A stretch of DNA of 36,858 bases, from contig NZ_AUCV01000054.1 of assembly GCF_000429945.1 (NCBI RefSeq), forward strand, positions 1 through 36,858, in the 5' to 3' direction. The stretch comes from Desulfogranum japonicum DSM 18378 (GTDB lineage: Bacteria; Desulfobacterota; Desulfobulbia; Desulfobulbales; Desulfobulbaceae). Below are positions 26,438-34,310 of the stretch, one piece after another. The translations under genes were made by a program, and so were the position numbers. Each line of letters begins with the position of its first letter. Positions within the stretch are counted from its first letter, which is position 1. The notes beneath the pieces are model-generated. The model was given only the letters and a program-made list of their open reading frames with translations, ran no database searches and was not told the DNA's origin.

Positions 26438-27538
26438 TCACTCTTCATCCTTGCCACGGAGATTGGCAAGGGCAACAGCTGTAGCACCTACCGCAACACC
26501 GGCTACACCATAGGCAAAACTCTTAGCTCCACCTCCTTTCTCAGGCACAGCCTCAGTAAACTGCCGTGGTGGAGTGGGAAAACTGACCCGGGCCTTGGAA
26601 AAGAGAGGGCTGGAAAAACCGACATTTTCCTCTGAACACCCAAAACAGGGCGCACCAGTTGCGACAGGCCAGCACCCGGTTGAGGAAACATCACCAAAAT
26701 GCAGAGTTGAGCAATTATTAAACGTTTCAGGGCCTTTACAACCCAGTTTATACAGGCAATATCCCTTGCGATGGCTTTCATCACCAAACTGTTCTGCAAA
26801 TCGTCCGGCATCAAAATGAGGTCTACGTTCACAGTTCTCATGAATACGACGATCATAAGCAAACAGCGGCCTTCCCTTGGCATCAAGGGCGGGGAGTTTG
26901 CCAAAGGTTAGAAAATGAATAACTGTGGAAAGAAAATTATATGGATTGGGTGGACACCCAGGAATATTTACAACTGAAATCCCATGCTCTTCCAAAATCT
27001 TATGCACAGGAGTCGCACCGGTTGGATTTGGAGAAGCTGCTGCTACACCACCCCAGGAAGCACAAGAACCTATCGCTATGACCGCACCGGCAAGGGGGGC
27101 TGTTTCTTTGAGAATATCCAGGACAGGTTTGCCGGCTATCTGGCAATATACGCCTCCATCCTTAACAGGAATGGCACCATCAACCACAAGAACAAACTTG
27201 CCTTTGTTGGCCTCAATGGACTTCTCACGATGATGCTCGGCTTGATGCCCTGCACCGGCATTCAGCGTTTCTGAATATTCAAGAGATATAAGATCAAAGA
27301 TAAGGTTATCAATGGTAGGATGGTTGGTTCGCAACAGAGATTCAACACAGCCTGTACATTCCTGACCAGAAAGCCAGATGACCGGTGGCCGTTGCGGAGA
27401 AGTTACAGCCTTCGCCATTTTTGGCACTACACTCATGGGCAGTCCCATGGTTGCAGCAACTCCGGTACAAAACTTAACGAAATCCCTGCGTGTGACTTCG
27501 CCCCATCGTCGTTCGCCGCTCTTTCCCTTTGACACCAT
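26438..27538 (-). CDS. hybO: [NiFe] hydrogenase small subunit with Tat signal
   Basis: The 366-residue protein begins with a Tat signal (RRDFVK at 17-22, then a hydrophobic stretch to about 45). Cys61 and Cys64 in WLSGQECTGCVESLL start the proximal cluster, joined by Cys in GSCASWGG and NIPGCPPNP. Distal and medial clusters are marked by LYKLGCKGPETFNNCS and CWPVATGAPCFGCSE. A C-terminal hydrophobic helix (about 335-358) anchors it in the membrane. AAGGAGG lies six bases before the ATG. As first gene of the operon it sets the layout of a periplasm-facing uptake hydrogenase of the Hyb (group 1c-like) type. Confidence 0.95.
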   Translation of the reverse strand: MVSKGKSGERRWGEVTRRDFVKFCTGVAATMGLPMSVVPKMAKAVTSPQRPPVIWLSGQECTGCVESLLRTNHPTIDNLIFDLISLEYSETLNAGAGHQAEHHREKSIEANKGKFVLVVDGAIPVKDGGVYCQIAGKPVLDILKETAPLAGAVIAIGSCASWGGVAAASPNPTGATPVHKILEEHGISVVNIPGCPPNPYNFLSTVIHFLTFGKLPALDAKGRPLFAYDRRIHENCERRPHFDAGRFAEQFGDESHRKGYCLYKLGCKGPETFNNCSTLHFGDVSSTGCWPVATGAPCFGCSEENVGFSSPLFSKARVSFPTPPRQFTEAVPEKGGGAKSFAYGVAGVAVGATAVALANLRGKDEE

Positions 27539-28292
27539 CAGCTACCTCCTTGGTCAGTTCAAATGAAACAGTATTACATCAGCGAAACAACACCATCGCT
27601 CAAGCAATACGTACGACCTGCAGAGGACAACCGTACCCCTGCAGGGGCCGATCAACTGCAAATAACAAGGCGGACGAGTACTCAGTTAGTGCCTATAAAA
27701 AACTTCTCCTCTCTTTTCACAGGCTCCCCCGTACTTCCCATGACTTGTTGAAAAACAAAAAATATACCTGCAGTGGCACTGTTCACAAATTCAACAAGCA
27801 TTGTCCGTGGTACAAAACTTCTGCACAGTACACTCATGCGGAATTCAGGTCTCAAGCACTTCCGACAGAAAAGTTCCTACTAACATCATGGTATTAAGAA
27901 GTTACAACACAATCAAGCTATTTTTCCATTTTGCACAACTCGCACACAAAGACGAGCTAAAAACTACGAAAATATAACACCATAGAAAAAACAGACAAAA
28001 AAGCCAAAAATTACGCCCACAGAACGACTGGTGCCACGCTGTGGCAACAAACCAAAATAATATAATAAAATACATCCCTGTAACCACGACCCGCCTGAAA
28101 CAAATGTGCACATCGAAGGCACAACACGTTGAAGATTTATTCAGCAAATGTTTCTTCTGTATATTTTCCACTCTACCCTATGAACCCTTTGAAAAGCAGG
28201 GCAGAGCATTGTATATTCGATACGCATTGGGTGATTTATCCTGCATCTGAATCCGGAGAAACAACCATTGCAGATACAGATGCAGTGAAAAA
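27539..28292. other. Divergent intergenic region upstream of the hydrogenase operon
   Basis: No convincing gene in about 750 bases. It must hold the hydrogenase promoter. A perfect 9-bp inverted repeat, CTTGTTGAA (27744-27752) and TTCAACAAG (27790-27798), is the only operator-like feature, about 210-260 bases upstream of hybO. TGGCAC occurs twice but without the matching TTGCA, so a sigma-54 promoter is not supported. Confidence 0.35.
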
Positions 28293-28295
28293 TAA

Positions 28296-28456
28296 GGGTC
28301 GCGGAAAATGATAAATATCCAAAAATTGCATAGGATATCGGTTTGGTAACGTCGTCACATCAATGGTTCCATACTGGCCGTATTGAGCCTTTGACGCGAT
28401 GACGTTACCGAGTTGAGAGACAAGCAAGATTGGATAATTTATTTTTTCCGTACCCC
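28296..28456 (-). mobile_element. MITE-like element, copy C
   Basis: A 161-bp copy with terminal repeats GGGTCGCGGAAAA and TTTTTTCCGTACCCC, flanked by TAA on both sides (28293-28295 and 28457-28459). The internal inverted arms GGTAACGTCGTC and GATGACGTTACC bracket TACTGGCCGTA. It lies directly upstream of the cobalamin-riboswitch-like leader, between the hydrogenase promoter region and the cobamide operon, and so might separate or alter the two transcripts. Confidence 0.85.
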
Positions 28457-28514
28457 TAAGAGGAAAGGCGTGTGAACATCCGCCACGAGCCAGTCATTGC
28501 TGTATTTGAAGTCC

Positions 28515-28700
28515 TGGAAGGCCGATGGGTACCGTGAACATATGTTCAAACCACTGGGGCACCGGGAAGGTTGCCGACCAGTGATACTTCATGAGCCAGA
28601 AAGCCTGCCCGATTACACGGCACGTCTCTTCCCAGAGTTACCCACCGGAATTCTCTGTATTGTGCAAGCCATTGCTGGGCAGGCTACTGAACGGCTTTCA
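28515..28700 (+). promoter_or_regulatory. Cobalamin-riboswitch-like leader with B12 box
   Basis: AGCCAGAAAGCCTGCC (28594-28609) matches the B12 box AGYCAGRARACCTGCC at 15 of 16 positions. Upstream come CACTGG, GGCACC, GGGAAGG, TTGCC and CCAGTG, which fold into a hairpin carrying the GGGAA element seen in cobalamin aptamers. Downstream, GGGCAGGCT (28677-28685) is a perfect 9-base complement to AGCCTGCCC (28602-28610), as expected of an expression platform that switches pairing. The gene order supports it, since the operon that follows encodes CobT. The 5' half of the aptamer is shorter or more diverged than usual, so boundaries are approximate. Confidence 0.55.
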
Positions 28701-28757
28701 AATACAGTGAAAATCCGTCCTTAACAGATATCTTTGTTACTCATACTTTCAGATTAC

Positions 28758-29867
28758 ATGACTATGCAGGATAAAAATCGTGCTTTTGGAGCTGTTATCA
28801 GCCAACTCATCAATGGTAACTCACTCAGCAGAGATGTTGCCTATCACGCTTTTCAACAGGTATTGAACAACGAAGTCAGTGAAATGCAGCAGGGAGCTTT
28901 TCTTGCCGCACTCACAGCAAAAAAAGAAACCGCTGAAGAGATAGCCGGCGGCTGGCAGGCAATATTTGAACGTGACACCAATAAAGTGGTTTTCGATCAG
29001 GAACTTCCTCTTATCGACAACTGTGGTACAGGGATGGATACTTTCAAAACCTTTAATGTCAGCACGGCATCTTCCCTGATCGGTGCTGCTGGTGGATTAC
29101 ACGTATCACGCCATGGGGCCAGGGCTATTTCTTCAAAATGCGGCACCGTTGATATTGCTGAAAATCTTGGAGTCGATGTGGAATGCCCCGTAGAAATCGT
29201 AGCAAAGAGCATCCGCACAACCGGTCTAGGTTTGTTCAACGGCATGAGTCCACACGTCCATCCACAGGCACTGGGACGCATCCTCTCACAGATCTGCTTT
29301 GGATCACCTCTCAACATTGCAGCCTCCCTTGCCAACCCGGCCAAGCCCAAAATGGCGGTGCGAGGTGTCTACAGCCGGGAGATGCTGCTGCCGGTGGCCG
29401 AAGTGATGCGGGAAATCGGTTACTCCCGAGCCCTGGTTGTTTACGGCAGCATACAGGACACGGATTTTGGCATAGATGAGGCATCCGTCTGCGGTACGAC
29501 CTACGGCTACCTGCTTGATAATGGCACCATCACTGCGATGGATTTCACTCCGGAATCTGCGGGACTGCAATGCCACTCCAGCGAAGAGATCTCTGCAAAG
29601 GACTCAGCAGCAACCAGTGCAGAACATCTTATCCGTCTCCTGGCAGGAAGAGAGAAAGGTGGTGCTGAAGATATCGTTCTACTTAACAGCGGCCTGCTCT
29701 TTTTCATAGCCGGAAAGGCCGACTCTATACAGAGCGGTGTGCACATGGCCAAAGAACTCCTTGCTTCTGGAAAGGCCATGGAAAAATTGAAGCAATGGGT
29801 CACTGTGCAAAGCCGAGACCCCGAACAGAGTTTGCAGCAACTCCAGGTGCACATGGAGCGGGTATGA
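28758..29867 (+). CDS. TrpD-family phosphoribosyltransferase (anthranilate phosphoribosyltransferase-like)
   Basis: ATG 28758 is chosen over a TTG at 28734; no clear ribosome binding site helps. The 369-residue protein keeps the TrpD fold landmarks: CGTGMDTFKTFNVST (89-103; PRPP-binding loop, usually GTGGD), HGARAISSKCGTVDIAENLGV-type second loop (119-139; usually SS-x-(S/C)GSAD) and a metal-binding DE in FGIDEAS. TrpD joins PRPP and anthranilate in tryptophan synthesis. Here Gly-to-Met in the first loop, the lack of other trp genes and the setting after a B12-type leader and before CobT argue for another aromatic acceptor, perhaps a cobamide lower-ligand base. Its stop overlaps the next ATG (ATGA). 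Confidence 0.78.
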   Translation: MTMQDKNRAFGAVISQLINGNSLSRDVAYHAFQQVLNNEVSEMQQGAFLAALTAKKETAEEIAGGWQAIFERDTNKVVFDQELPLIDNCGTGMDTFKTFNVSTASSLIGAAGGLHVSRHGARAISSKCGTVDIAENLGVDVECPVEIVAKSIRTTGLGLFNGMSPHVHPQALGRILSQICFGSPLNIAASLANPAKPKMAVRGVYSREMLLPVAEVMREIGYSRALVVYGSIQDTDFGIDEASVCGTTYGYLLDNGTITAMDFTPESAGLQCHSSEEISAKDSAATSAEHLIRLLAGREKGGAEDIVLLNSGLLFFIAGKADSIQSGVHMAKELLASGKAMEKLKQWVTVQSRDPEQSLQQLQVHMERV

Positions 29868-30076
29868 CAACACAACTCCTTATTCTCAAAAATGGCGAAG
29901 AGTACATACGGTTTACGGATAACGGGTACGAACTCTGCCCCATGAACAAAGCCTCTGTATTTGCCCTTGATCGTCTAAATGAAATACAAGAAAAACAGGC
30001 CCTTCTGCAGAATACAGACCTGCCGCTGACTGAAATCCGTTTGCTTACTATTACTGAAAAGCCCTTTCAACCATGA
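29864..30076 (+). CDS. Unknown 70-residue protein in the cobamide operon
   Basis: ATG at 29864 overlaps the TrpD-like stop by ATGA, and the TGA at 30074-30076 overlaps the ATG of the fusion gene by ATGA. Those two tight junctions are the main evidence that it is real. The product is soluble, without signal peptide or membrane helix, and contains GEEYIRF, a single Cys in YELCPMNKASVFALD and a helical LNEIQEKQALLQN. No family is recognised. It may bind one of the two neighbouring enzymes. Confidence 0.65.
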   Translation: MTTQLLILKNGEEYIRFTDNGYELCPMNKASVFALDRLNEIQEKQALLQNTDLPLTEIRLLTITEKPFQP

Positions 30077-32166
30077 AAAAACTTCTGCTGAAACAGCGAA
30101 AGCATCTGGAAATCGTTGAAGACATCCTGCCGGAAACAACGCCTGCCGGCTATAAAAGACTTCGTGTTCTCTTTACAGGAATTTGTCGTACCGATGCTAA
30201 AATGTGGGCTGATGGCCATCGCGACCTCATCCTCCCTCGCGTCCCTGGCCATGAACTGATAGGCTTGGATGAAACAGATGGTTGCCTGTATGGATTATGG
30301 CCAGGACAATCTTGCGGAAAATGTCAGTTTTGTCTGGATGGCAGAGAAAATCTTTGTGAATCCATGAAAATCATCGGCTTCCATGACGACGGAGGATACG
30401 CCGATGAAGCCTTCCTGCCTGAAAATTCGCTCTTACCGGCTCCAAGCATCGAAAATTTACAGGTCCTCACATTTGCAGAACCAGTTGCCTGTGTATTTCA
30501 CTGCCTGAGAACGCATCACCATATGGAGGGCAAGCGGGTTCTCATTTATGGTGGTGGGGTACTTGGCTGCATTACGGCCCTGGTCTGTACACTCCGAGGT
30601 GCTGACGTCACAGTTGTTGAAAAAAACGAAGAGAAGATTGCCCACACGGCTCCTTTTACCCAATCAGTAGGCTATACCACCTGCAAACGCACTACCAGCA
30701 GCAACTTTGACATTGGTATCAATTGCTGCGACAGTCATATTGCGTTCAGCGAGCTCCTGGCCAAAATCAAAAAAGCTGGAGCGCTGCTCTTCTTTTCTGG
30801 ACTCAAAAAAAACATGGAGCTTGAAAGCAATATCGTTAACCTTTTCCACTATAAAGAAATCGACCTGATCGGCTCCTACGGCCCCCTCAAGAAAGATGTT
30901 CAAGATGCCCTGACCTTCTGTGCTCAAGAAGAGGAACGCCTTGCCATGCTCATCGAGAGCGTCGTTGGCCCTGAGGAAGTTGAACAGGCCCTTACAAAAG
31001 TGCATGCGGGCAACGCCTTGAAATATATCATCGATTTCACCAATGCTCCCGCTACAACACAACAACAGGCCCCTGTCCATAAAAAGGCGTCTTCTTCCAG
31101 CCAACATGTCTCCGAGACAGTTGCCTGCACAGTTGCTGCTCTCTCCTATCGTGATGATGGAATACATGAGCAAGCGCAACGAAAAATTGACGATAAAACC
31201 AAACCCCTTGGCGCCCTTGGCAGACTCGAGGGGCTGGCAGTACGCCTTTGCTGCATTCAGCACACCCTCACGCCCCAAATACACAACAAGAGTATGCTGG
31301 TTTTTGCCGGTGATCATGGCATTGTTGAAGAAGGTGTCTCAGCCTATCCTGCCAAGGTAACAGCTGAGATGGTCAACAATTTTCTCAATCACGGAGCTGC
31401 TATCAATATTTTTTGCAAGACCTATGATATTGGCCTCAAAATCATAGACATGGGTGTAAAAACAGATATTTCACCCCATCCGGATCTCCTTGTAAAAAAA
31501 GTCGGCTATGGCACAGAAAACTTTTCCCTGCAACCTGCCATGACCATCTCAAAAGTAAATCGTGCCCTTGAGGCTGGCATGGAAGCTTTTATACAGGTAG
31601 CAGGGCAGGATTGCTCAATTGTCGGTATAGGAGAAATGGGAATTGGCAATACCACTTCGGCAACAGCTATCATTTCTGCAGTTACCGGTACACCTGTAAG
31701 AGAACTGGCAGGCAGGGGAACAGGGGTTGATGATGAGGGATTAAAACGAAAAGTGGAAGTCCTTGAACGAAGCATGGCCCTGCATCATCCTCCAAAGGAC
31801 GACCCCATTGCCCTTTTGTCTCTGGTGGGTGGTTATGAAATAGCCGGAATGTGCGGAGCCATACTCAAAGCAGCGGAAATGGGTGTTGCCGTGGTGCTTG
31901 ACGGCTATATTTCAACCGCTGCAGGACTTGTTGCCACACTCTTTTCAGACACAGTAAGTCATTATCTTCTTGCAGGGCATCGCTCAGTTGAGATTGGGCA
32001 ACGGACGGCACTGCAGCATATGGGAATCGCCCCTCTGCTTGACCTGGATATGCGCCTTGGAGAGGGCACAGGAGCAGCCATTGCCATAGACCTCGCAGAG
32101 CTGGCCTGCCGCACCATGTGCGAGATGGCTACTTTTGAGGAGGCCGGAATTACACGAAAGCAGTAA
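30073..32166 (+). CDS. cobT: Fusion of a zinc-dependent MDR dehydrogenase with CobT
   Basis: A 697-residue two-domain protein. Residues 1-322 are a medium-chain dehydrogenase: Cys38 in TGICRTDAKMW and GHE (59-61) at the catalytic zinc site, CGKCQFCLDGRENLC (81-95) for structural zinc, and GGGVLG (160-165) for NAD(P). A Gln/Ser-rich linker (about 325-348) follows. From about 350 comes CobT, with KPLGALGRLE, FAGDHGIVEEGVSAYP, GEMGIGNTTSATA, AGRGTGVDDEGL and LGEGTGAA with the catalytic-type Glu664. CobT (typically about 350 residues) joins a base such as 5,6-dimethylbenzimidazole to nicotinate mononucleotide to give the alpha-ribazole phosphate of cobamides. The fusion suggests that the dehydrogenase prepares or modifies the base. 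I do not know this fusion as described. MITE copy D follows. Confidence 0.88.
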   Translation: MKKLLLKQRKHLEIVEDILPETTPAGYKRLRVLFTGICRTDAKMWADGHRDLILPRVPGHELIGLDETDGCLYGLWPGQSCGKCQFCLDGRENLCESMKIIGFHDDGGYADEAFLPENSLLPAPSIENLQVLTFAEPVACVFHCLRTHHHMEGKRVLIYGGGVLGCITALVCTLRGADVTVVEKNEEKIAHTAPFTQSVGYTTCKRTTSSNFDIGINCCDSHIAFSELLAKIKKAGALLFFSGLKKNMELESNIVNLFHYKEIDLIGSYGPLKKDVQDALTFCAQEEERLAMLIESVVGPEEVEQALTKVHAGNALKYIIDFTNAPATTQQQAPVHKKASSSSQHVSETVACTVAALSYRDDGIHEQAQRKIDDKTKPLGALGRLEGLAVRLCCIQHTLTPQIHNKSMLVFAGDHGIVEEGVSAYPAKVTAEMVNNFLNHGAAINIFCKTYDIGLKIIDMGVKTDISPHPDLLVKKVGYGTENFSLQPAMTISKVNRALEAGMEAFIQVAGQDCSIVGIGEMGIGNTTSATAIISAVTGTPVRELAGRGTGVDDEGLKRKVEVLERSMALHHPPKDDPIALLSLVGGYEIAGMCGAILKAAEMGVAVVLDGYISTAAGLVATLFSDTVSHYLLAGHRSVEIGQRTALQHMGIAPLLDLDMRLGEGTGAAIAIDLAELACRTMCEMATFEEAGITRKQ

Positions 32167-32212
32167 CTCTACGCTTGAAAATTATCACTCTTTATACGCT
32201 CCAAGATATTAA

Positions 32213-32376
32213 GGGTCACGGAAAAAACAAATTATTCAATATTGCTTGTCTCTCAACTCGGTAACGTCGTCGCGTCAACGGCTCAACAATACGGCCAGTA
32301 TGGAACCATTGACACGACGACGTTACCAAACCTATATCCTACGCAATTTTTGGATATTTTTTATTTTCCGCGACCC
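32213..32376 (+). mobile_element. MITE-like element, copy D
   Basis: The best-preserved copy: 164 bp, GGGTCACGGAAAA to TTTTCCGCGACCC, flanked by TAA (32210-32212 and 32377-32379). Inner arms GGTAACGTCGTCGCGTCAA (32260-32278) and TTGACACGACGACGTTACC (32309-32327) pair at 18 of 19 positions around a loop with ATACGGCCAGTAT. It separates the cobamide operon from the decayed cassette and truncates the rhuM relic at its right edge. Confidence 0.88.
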
Positions 32377-32647
32377 TAAATTCGAACATTTCGAATAACT
32401 GCATCTTCTTCCAACTCACTGTCTGAAAAAACCTTTTTCAGGTGGTAATTGACGGGGTGGGTTTTAACATCGTAAAGACTCCCCATCATTTTCTGGGTCA
32501 GCCAAATATTTTCCTCCACGTAGACGGCTTAAATGCCACCCTTGTCGGTGGCTGCAACATATGCCAGATATGCGGCTGCTGAGAATCGAATGATGACTCT
32601 CTCTTTTTTTCCTGCTTTTGAAGTTGTTTATTTTCATCCTTCTTCAT
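32377..32647 (-). pseudogene. rhuM-family relic (N-terminal part)
   Basis: On the minus strand it begins MKKDENKQLQKQEKK, as does the better copy at 34310. A frameshift lies near codon 18; after it come SAAAYLAYVAA and, after a stop, ENIWLTQKMMGSLYDV and HLKKVFSDSELEEDAVIRN. These are the N-terminal helix-turn-helix-like part of RhuM proteins. The frame ends at the MITE D boundary, where the TAG stop uses the first base of the element. The remaining two thirds of the gene are missing on the other side of the MITE. Confidence 0.75.
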
Positions 32648-32760
32648 TCAACGCCTCCCAGTTTTGATACCTGTACCGGGACCAGCGGCGGTATTTAATC
32701 AACTCCCTCAAGCAGCTGTATTTTCGGCAGATACAATCGTTTGTTCACTTCTTCACTCAT
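32640..32760 (-). pseudogene. pRiA4b ORF-3-like relic (both ends, middle deleted)
   Basis: The minus strand reads MSEEVNKRLYLPKIQLL, matching the start of the intact gene at 34897, and then reaches a stop. It is followed directly by KYRRWSRYRYQNWEALN, matching the intact C-terminus. About 500 bases of the middle are gone. The start overlaps the end of the DUF6880 relic, so the original gene order is preserved. Confidence 0.7.
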
Positions 32761-32892
32761 ATCTTGACCAGAAGCTCCTTTTTCGACCATGGGCCTGCAT
32801 GAGTTGCTCTTTGAAAGCTTCGTGATGATTACATTCTTTCCAGTCAGTGATACTTACCGCCAGTTCATCCAATTTTTTCAGATACCGAATAC
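32757..32892 (-). pseudogene. DUF6880 relic (C-terminal 40 codons)
   Basis: The minus strand encodes RYLKKLDELAVSITDWKE, then CNHHEAFK, then HGRKRSFWSRYE and a stop, matching the end of the intact DUF6880 gene at 34894. The stretch 32823-32892 is identical over 70 bp to 34973-35042, while the rest is clearly diverged. The upstream part was replaced by a transposase fragment at about 32890. Confidence 0.75.
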
Positions 32893-33348
32893 GGAAACCT
32901 TCATTCCCAGATACTCCATGGTGGAGGCAATGCGTTTATAGCCCCATGATGGATTCCGCTTTGCAAATTTCAGGATGGCATCGACGTATTCCTGTGGGAC
33001 TGGTTTGGGACCACGCTTGTTTTCCGGTGAGCTTTTTGAGCTGTCATACTTCTGGCCAACCAGATTTCGGTGCCAGCCAAGAATGGTTTCCGGCTTGAAT
33101 ATTCCAGCAACGTCTTCCAAAGCATGTTTATCCAGGGAGATTGCCTTTTGAGACAGGCGCTTTTTCTGCTGGCTTGAGAGTTTAACCTGTTTGCAGTGGA
33201 AATCATCCCGGAGGACCTCCCGTAAAACAGAATTTTCCTCCATGCAGTACTCCAGCGACTTTTGCAGGTTCAGGAGAAGATCCTTGGTCGTGTCATCAGA
33301 AACGCCTTTGATGATGGCTTTAAATTTGTTGTAGGTCTCCTTGATCAT
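32889..33348 (-). pseudogene. Truncated transposase (N-terminal part, HTH and start of integrase-type region)
   Basis: The minus-strand frame of 156 residues contains KKRLSQKAISLDKHALEDV, FKPETILGWHRNLVGQKYD, GPKPVPQEYVDAILKFAKR and NPSWGYKRIASTMEYLGMKVS. This is the N-terminal pattern of rve-type (DDE integrase) transposases in which a resolvase-like helix region precedes the core. The catalytic DDE core is absent: the frame runs straight into the DUF6880 relic (final VFGI comes from it) and stops. GGAGATG precedes the start. No terminal inverted repeats are recognised. It cannot move on its own. Confidence 0.7.
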
Positions 33349-33508
33349 GATTCATCTCCGTTAAGGTGTTCTATTTTCATTCCAAGATCTCACCGAAACG
33401 GAGTCCCGCATAACCGGCTATATCTTTTACTCTTTCCTCTGTGTCACAGCAGTTGTCATAGTTTTGTCACAGCTCGATGTGGTGATACTTTGTTGCAAAA
33501 CTGACCGG

Positions 33509-34310
33509 TCATTCCTCACCTTTGTGTTCAATCTGTTTGAGCAATAGGTCGAAGTCGCTTTCAAAGAGCCGATCCTGAACAATGCGGTACTTCTCAAATT
33601 CGGTTTCAGCATGAGCCTTTGCCAGCTCTGCGGTCACCTTTCCGGCGTCTTGCAGAATCTCTCTATCCCAGAGTTTCAGGAACCCTCCTAAACGTTCTTC
33701 CCAGTCAGCCATGGTCATAGGAATTTTCCGCATAGCCTGCATTTCTGCCATGTCCAGATAGGCCGACACGATTCGCTGCATCTGTCCAAGTTCAAATTCC
33801 GAAAAGTAATTCTTGGCAATGGAAACATCGTATTTATGGATTTTTCCTTTTGGAGCTCCTTCCCAGCTGGTCAGCTCCATGTTCTCTTTTTGGTGGTCTA
33901 CGCGATCTAAGATAACCTCAGCCGCTGAACTGTACGGCACGTTCATTTTCGATTTTGAAGCCCACGGCGATAATGGCCTGTAAACTGTAATGATCCATCT
34001 CACGTTTCACCTGCCTGTTTCCCTCGGTTTGAACTATTAAGTATTTCTTAATAGTTGCCTCTCGGGTCAGCTCGTTATCAGAATAAATGCGCTTCAGGTG
34101 CTGATTGACAGCTGGAACCGTAACATCATACAGGGTTGCCATCATCTTCTGTGTCAACCAGATATTCTCGTCTTCATAGCGCATTTCCACACTGGTTTCC
34201 GAACTACCAGCGGCTGCAACAAAGGTCAGGTATTCCGCCGCCGAAGAATGGATAAGGGCAGTTTCTTTTTTCCCGGCCTTCTGAAGCTGTTTGTCTTTAT
34301 CTTTTTTCAT
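33509..34310 (-). pseudogene. RhuM-family protein gene with an out-of-frame internal deletion
   Basis: The first frame (from 34310, 130 residues) holds the RhuM N-terminus: ENIWLTQKMMATLYDVTV, HLKRIYSDNELTREATI and YSLQAIIAVGFKIENERAVQF, then stops. A second frame, ending at 33509, continues with SAAEVILDRVDHQKENM, YDVSIAKNYFSEFELGQMQR and WDREILQDAGKVTAELAKAHAE, the RhuM C-terminus. About 100 residues normally found between these parts are missing and the frame is shifted at about 33935. The N-terminal frame overlaps the pRiA4b stop by ATGA. RhuM proteins occur in virulence and mobile islands; their activity is not settled. Confidence 0.8.

Noticed and set aside
27770-28035. Possible sigma-54 promoters (TGGCAC) for the hydrogenase
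   Set aside because: The -12 element TTGCA at the right spacing is missing at both TGGCAC sites.
27902-28171. An 89-codon hydrophobic minus-strand ORF upstream of the hydrogenase
   Set aside because: It lies in AT-rich DNA, is rich in Phe/Cys/Trp, and has no ribosome binding site or family resemblance; likely chance.
28497-28724. A 75-codon plus-strand ORF upstream of the TrpD-like gene
   Set aside because: It spans the riboswitch-like leader, has no ribosome binding site and no recognisable protein pattern; the RNA explanation fits better.
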